Program-made: the position numbers and the translations under genes | Source: Campylobacterota bacterium | Lineage (GTDB): Bacteria > Babelota > Babeliae > Babelales > Chromulinivoraceae | DNA length: 44,553 nt | Assembly: GCA_002721975.1 (NCBI GenBank) | Contig: PBME01000007.1 | Coordinates: 1 to 44,553 of the forward strand | Direction: 5' to 3' | In this document: piece by piece, positions 42,558 to 44,553 of the stretch | How positions within the stretch are numbered: position 1 is the stretch's first letter | Layout: each line of letters starts with the position of its first letter | Notes under the pieces: model-generated | The model's input: the letters and a program-made list of their open reading frames with translations, nothing else | Databases searched by the model: none | Told to the model about the DNA's origin: nothing

Positions 42558-43997
42558 ATGGAGAATCATTTGCAAAAGCCAAAAGATAACAAAGGCCAAA
42601 GTTCTGGTTCTGAAAAAAAGACTTCAGAAAATAAAAGCCAAAAATCGTCTCAGTCTGGAAAGCAACAGTCAACAAAGTCTCATGCTTCAAAAAAACGCAT
42701 AACCAATCTTTTGACAATAAAAGAAACAGAGTTAAAAGAAATGCAGGTAGCTGAATTGAATTATGTTGCAAAGCGATTAGGGATAATTGGAGCAAGCCTT
42801 TTAACAAAAGATAATTTAGTTAAATCTATATTAGAAGCTCAAAAGCATCCAAAAGAAGAACTTTGTGTTTCTGGTACGCTAGAACGGTTACCAGATGGTT
42901 TTGGTTTTTTGCGATTTGGTCAATATGACTATGTTTCGGGTCCGGATGATGTTTATGTTTCTCCCTCATTAATTAGAAGATTCAACTTAAGAACTGGTGA
43001 TCAGGTATATGGTTGTATACGTAAGCCTAAAGAAGGCGAAAAATATTTTGCGTTACAAACAGTAGAAAAAGTTAATAATGAAGAATTAGATAAAACATCT
43101 TCGAGAATGAATTTTGATCGGTTAACACCGCTTCATCCTGATGATCGTTTTAATTTAGAAACAAATCCTACATATGTTTCGACACGTATTATGAATGTGT
43201 TTACTCCGATTGGTAAGGGACAACGTGGTTTAATTGTTGCTCCTCCTAAGGTTGGTAAAACAATGTTATTAAAAGAAATAGCATTAAGTTTATTAAAATC
43301 TCAAAAAGATGTTCATATGATTGTTTTATTAGTAGATGAACGTCCTGAAGAGGTTTCTGATATGAAGCGAACTATTAAGGGTGAAAACGTAGAAATTGTT
43401 AGTTCGACTTTTGACGAAGCAGCAGAGCGTCATGTACAGGTTGCAGAAATTGTACTAGAAAAAGCTAAGCGATTAGTTGAGTATGGTAAAGATGTTGTAA
43501 TATTACTTGATTCAATTACACGTCTTGCTCGAGCGTATAATACAACAGCTCCAACATCAGGTAAGGTTTTGACTGGTGGTATTGATGCTCACGCATTGCA
43601 ACGTCCAAAAAGATTTTTTGGTGCAGCTCGTAAAACAGAAGAAGCTGGTTCATTAACAATTATAGCAACAGCAATGGTTGAAACAGGTTCTCGTATGGAC
43701 GAAGTTATTTATGAAGAATTTAAAGGTACAGGTAACATGGAGCTTCACTTGACTCGTAAGCTTTCAAATAGAAGAACTTTCCCTGCTTTTGATATTCTTT
43801 CTTCAAGTACTCGACGTGATGATCTATTGTTAACAGAAGAAGAAGCAAACCAGGCATGGATTTTGCATAAATTATTATCAACAATGAATGTTGTTGAAGG
43901 TATGGAATTCTTGATTAATAAAATGAAAAAACATAAAACAAATGAAGAATTCTTTGAAAGTGTGAAAAAAGGTGCTAATGGTAGTTCTTCTGATTGA
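42558..43997 (+). CDS. rho: Transcription termination factor Rho
   Basis: 479 residues with a Lys/Ser/Gln-rich, probably disordered lead of about 50 residues. Then come the Rho N-domain ([18 protein letters not shown]), the RNA-binding cold-shock domain ([26 protein letters not shown]), and the ATPase: [20 protein letters not shown] (P-loop), [27 protein letters not shown] and [12 protein letters not shown]. The start may instead be the TTG at 42570, since GGAG lies seven bases before it and nothing similar precedes the ATG at 42558. The transcript ends at the strong hairpin at 44012. Confidence 0.96.
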   Translation: MENHLQKPKDNKGQSSGSEKKTSENKSQKSSQSGKQQSTKSHASKKRITNLLTIKETELKEMQVAELNYVAKRLGIIGASLLTKDNLVKSILEAQKHPKEELCVSGTLERLPDGFGFLRFGQYDYVSGPDDVYVSPSLIRRFNLRTGDQVYGCIRKPKEGEKYFALQTVEKVNNEELDKTSSRMNFDRLTPLHPDDRFNLETNPTYVSTRIMNVFTPIGKGQRGLIVAPPKVGKTMLLKEIALSLLKSQKDVHMIVLLVDERPEEVSDMKRTIKGENVEIVSSTFDEAAERHVQVAEIVLEKAKRLVEYGKDVVILLDSITRLARAYNTTAPTSGKVLTGGIDAHALQRPKRFFGAARKTEEAGSLTIIATAMVETGSRMDEVIYEEFKGTGNMELHLTRKLSNRRTFPAFDILSSSTRRDDLLLTEEEANQAWILHKLLSTMNVVEGMEFLINKMKKHKTNEEFFESVKKGANGSSSD

Positions 43998-44011
43998 TTT
44001 TGATTAATTTT

Positions 44012-44049
44012 AAAAAGCGATCTGCAATAAGCAGATCGCTTTTTTTTTT
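44012..44049 (+). terminator. Strong Rho-independent terminator after rho
   Basis: A perfect 14-bp stem AAAAAGCGATCTGC / GCAGATCGCTTTTT with loop AATAA, and a T-tract running to 44049. The rho gene itself thus ends at an intrinsic terminator. Confidence 0.9.
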
Positions 44050-44097
44050 GTAAATATTAGGCAAAATATTTTATCAGTTTATATATGGTATTAATTT

Positions 44098-44307
44098 TTA
44101 AATTTTTCTTTTTTTACGTTGTTTTCTTAACAAGTTTGTATATGGTGTAATTTCTTCTTCTATTTCGTCTTCAATGAATACGTAAGGCACTTTGTTTTTT
44201 GTTTTATAGCTATTAGTTATCATATGATTATATGTTGTTTGAGAAAAAAAAGTGTTGGATGAAAGTGAAAAAATAATTAAAGCAACTTTTGGAATATATG
44301 TGTGCAT
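44098..44307 (-). CDS. Small exported hypothetical protein
   Basis: 69 residues with AAAGGAG upstream at good spacing. Residues 1-22 (IPKVALIIFSLSSNTFFS) form a signal peptide. The mature part is about 47 residues, with an acidic middle (VFIEDEIEEEITPY) and a basic end (LLRKQRKKRKI). No family recognised. The strong ribosome binding site and the signal peptide support a real gene. It is convergent with rho and lies 86 bases from another small minus-strand gene. Confidence 0.6.
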   Translation of the reverse strand: MHTYIPKVALIIFSLSSNTFFSQTTYNHMITNSYKTKNKVPYVFIEDEIEEEITPYTNLLRKQRKKRKI

Positions 44308-44393
44308 ATAAATACTCCTTTTCTAAAGAAACTTTGATTATAAAGATAATATTTTTATGATGAATTTGTAAAAATTATAAATGAATATAAAAA

Positions 44394-44528
44394 TTATGAA
44401 AATATATTTTTATATAGTTCGTAACTTGCGAAGCATCCAGCAACTATAATGACAGCTTTGCTAAAATGACTAATTAGTCGTTTATGGGCATCGTTTTCTT
44501 CTCGTTCTAATAATAATTTTTGTTCCAT
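44394..44528 (-). CDS. Small membrane protein, possibly the end of a longer gene
   Basis: From the ATG at 44528 it encodes 44 residues: a charged helix (EQKLLLEREENDAHKRL) and a single hydrophobic segment (FSKAVIIVAGCFASYEL), ending KNIFS. The frame stays open upstream to the window edge in Lys/Glu-rich codons (KKEREEN), so this could be the C-terminal anchor of a longer coiled-coil protein. A purine-rich GAGAAG precedes the ATG, which gives some support to a stand-alone gene. Function unknown. Confidence 0.45.
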   Translation of the reverse strand: MEQKLLLEREENDAHKRLISHFSKAVIIVAGCFASYELYKNIFS

Positions 44529-44553
44529 ATTTTCTTCTCTTTCTTTTTTTCTT

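Noticed and set aside
44012-44049. Hairpin considered as a small RNA
   Set aside because: Perfect stem plus long T-tract right after rho is fully explained as a terminator.
1-44553. tRNA, rRNA, CRISPR array, insertion sequence, integrase or prophage
   Set aside because: I scanned for tRNA T-loop sequences, regularly spaced repeats, transposase motifs and phage structural genes and saw none. A tRNA-finding program would settle the RNA part.

Overview
The window is AT-rich and gene-dense and reads as a bacterial chromosome. It uses the standard code, with ATG, GTG and TTG starts, many of them behind AGGAG-type ribosome binding sites. MurE carries the meso-diaminopimelate motif, which suggests a peptidoglycan-containing, Gram-negative-like cell. 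About a third of the genes encode proteins with an N-terminal signal peptide or anchor, and many of these are unrecognised. AT-richness, exported hypothetical proteins, exported zinc proteases and an exported macrodomain together suggest a host-associated bacterium, perhaps Candidatus Dependentiae (TM6/Babeliales). That placement is inference from gene style, not from a marker tree.

Layout. 1-2445: the 3' end of a polymorphic toxin with an overlapping immunity-like gene, then a decayed second copy of the same toxin tip and immunity gene, then a small orphan immunity-like gene. 2446-9821: accessory genes, mostly exported: two HExxH metalloproteases, a YaiI/DUF188 protein, a macrodomain protein, a TylF-like methyltransferase, an ATPase, a TVP38-type membrane protein and a SufS-type cysteine desulfurase with a signal-peptide extension. 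9954-16606: LemA with two tandem DUF2207 membrane proteins ending in glycine tails, then small and multi-pass membrane proteins. 16669-21876 (minus strand): mutL downstream of three exported low-complexity proteins. 22206-27018: a DMT transporter, then minus-strand prmC-ftsY and rnhB with a HAS-barrel-like gene. 27144-32848: an XRE/S24-like regulator, rpsF-rpsR-truA, an anchored GNAT protein, rsmE, and minus-strand tsaB with a 58-residue zinc-ribbon gene, and ruvX. 32875-43997: an AGCS symporter, murE, a MutY-like glycosylase, polA, rpmA, secF and rho, with small exported hypotheticals between them. The right end holds two small minus-strand genes, one possibly cut by the edge.

How the genes fit together. 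The housekeeping genes cover translation (S6, S18, L27, TruA, RsmE, PrmC, TsaB), DNA repair and replication (MutL, MutY-like, RuvX, RNase HII, Pol I), protein export (FtsY, SecF), transcription termination (Rho) and wall synthesis (MurE). The accessory genes concentrate on what the cell exports. The best candidates for new biology are the decaying toxin/immunity array at the left end and the set of enzymes normally found in the cytoplasm (macrodomain, SAM methyltransferase, SufS) that here carry signal peptides.

I saw no tRNA, rRNA, CRISPR array or insertion sequence. Domain calls rest on reading motifs in the translated sequence; no database search was run.
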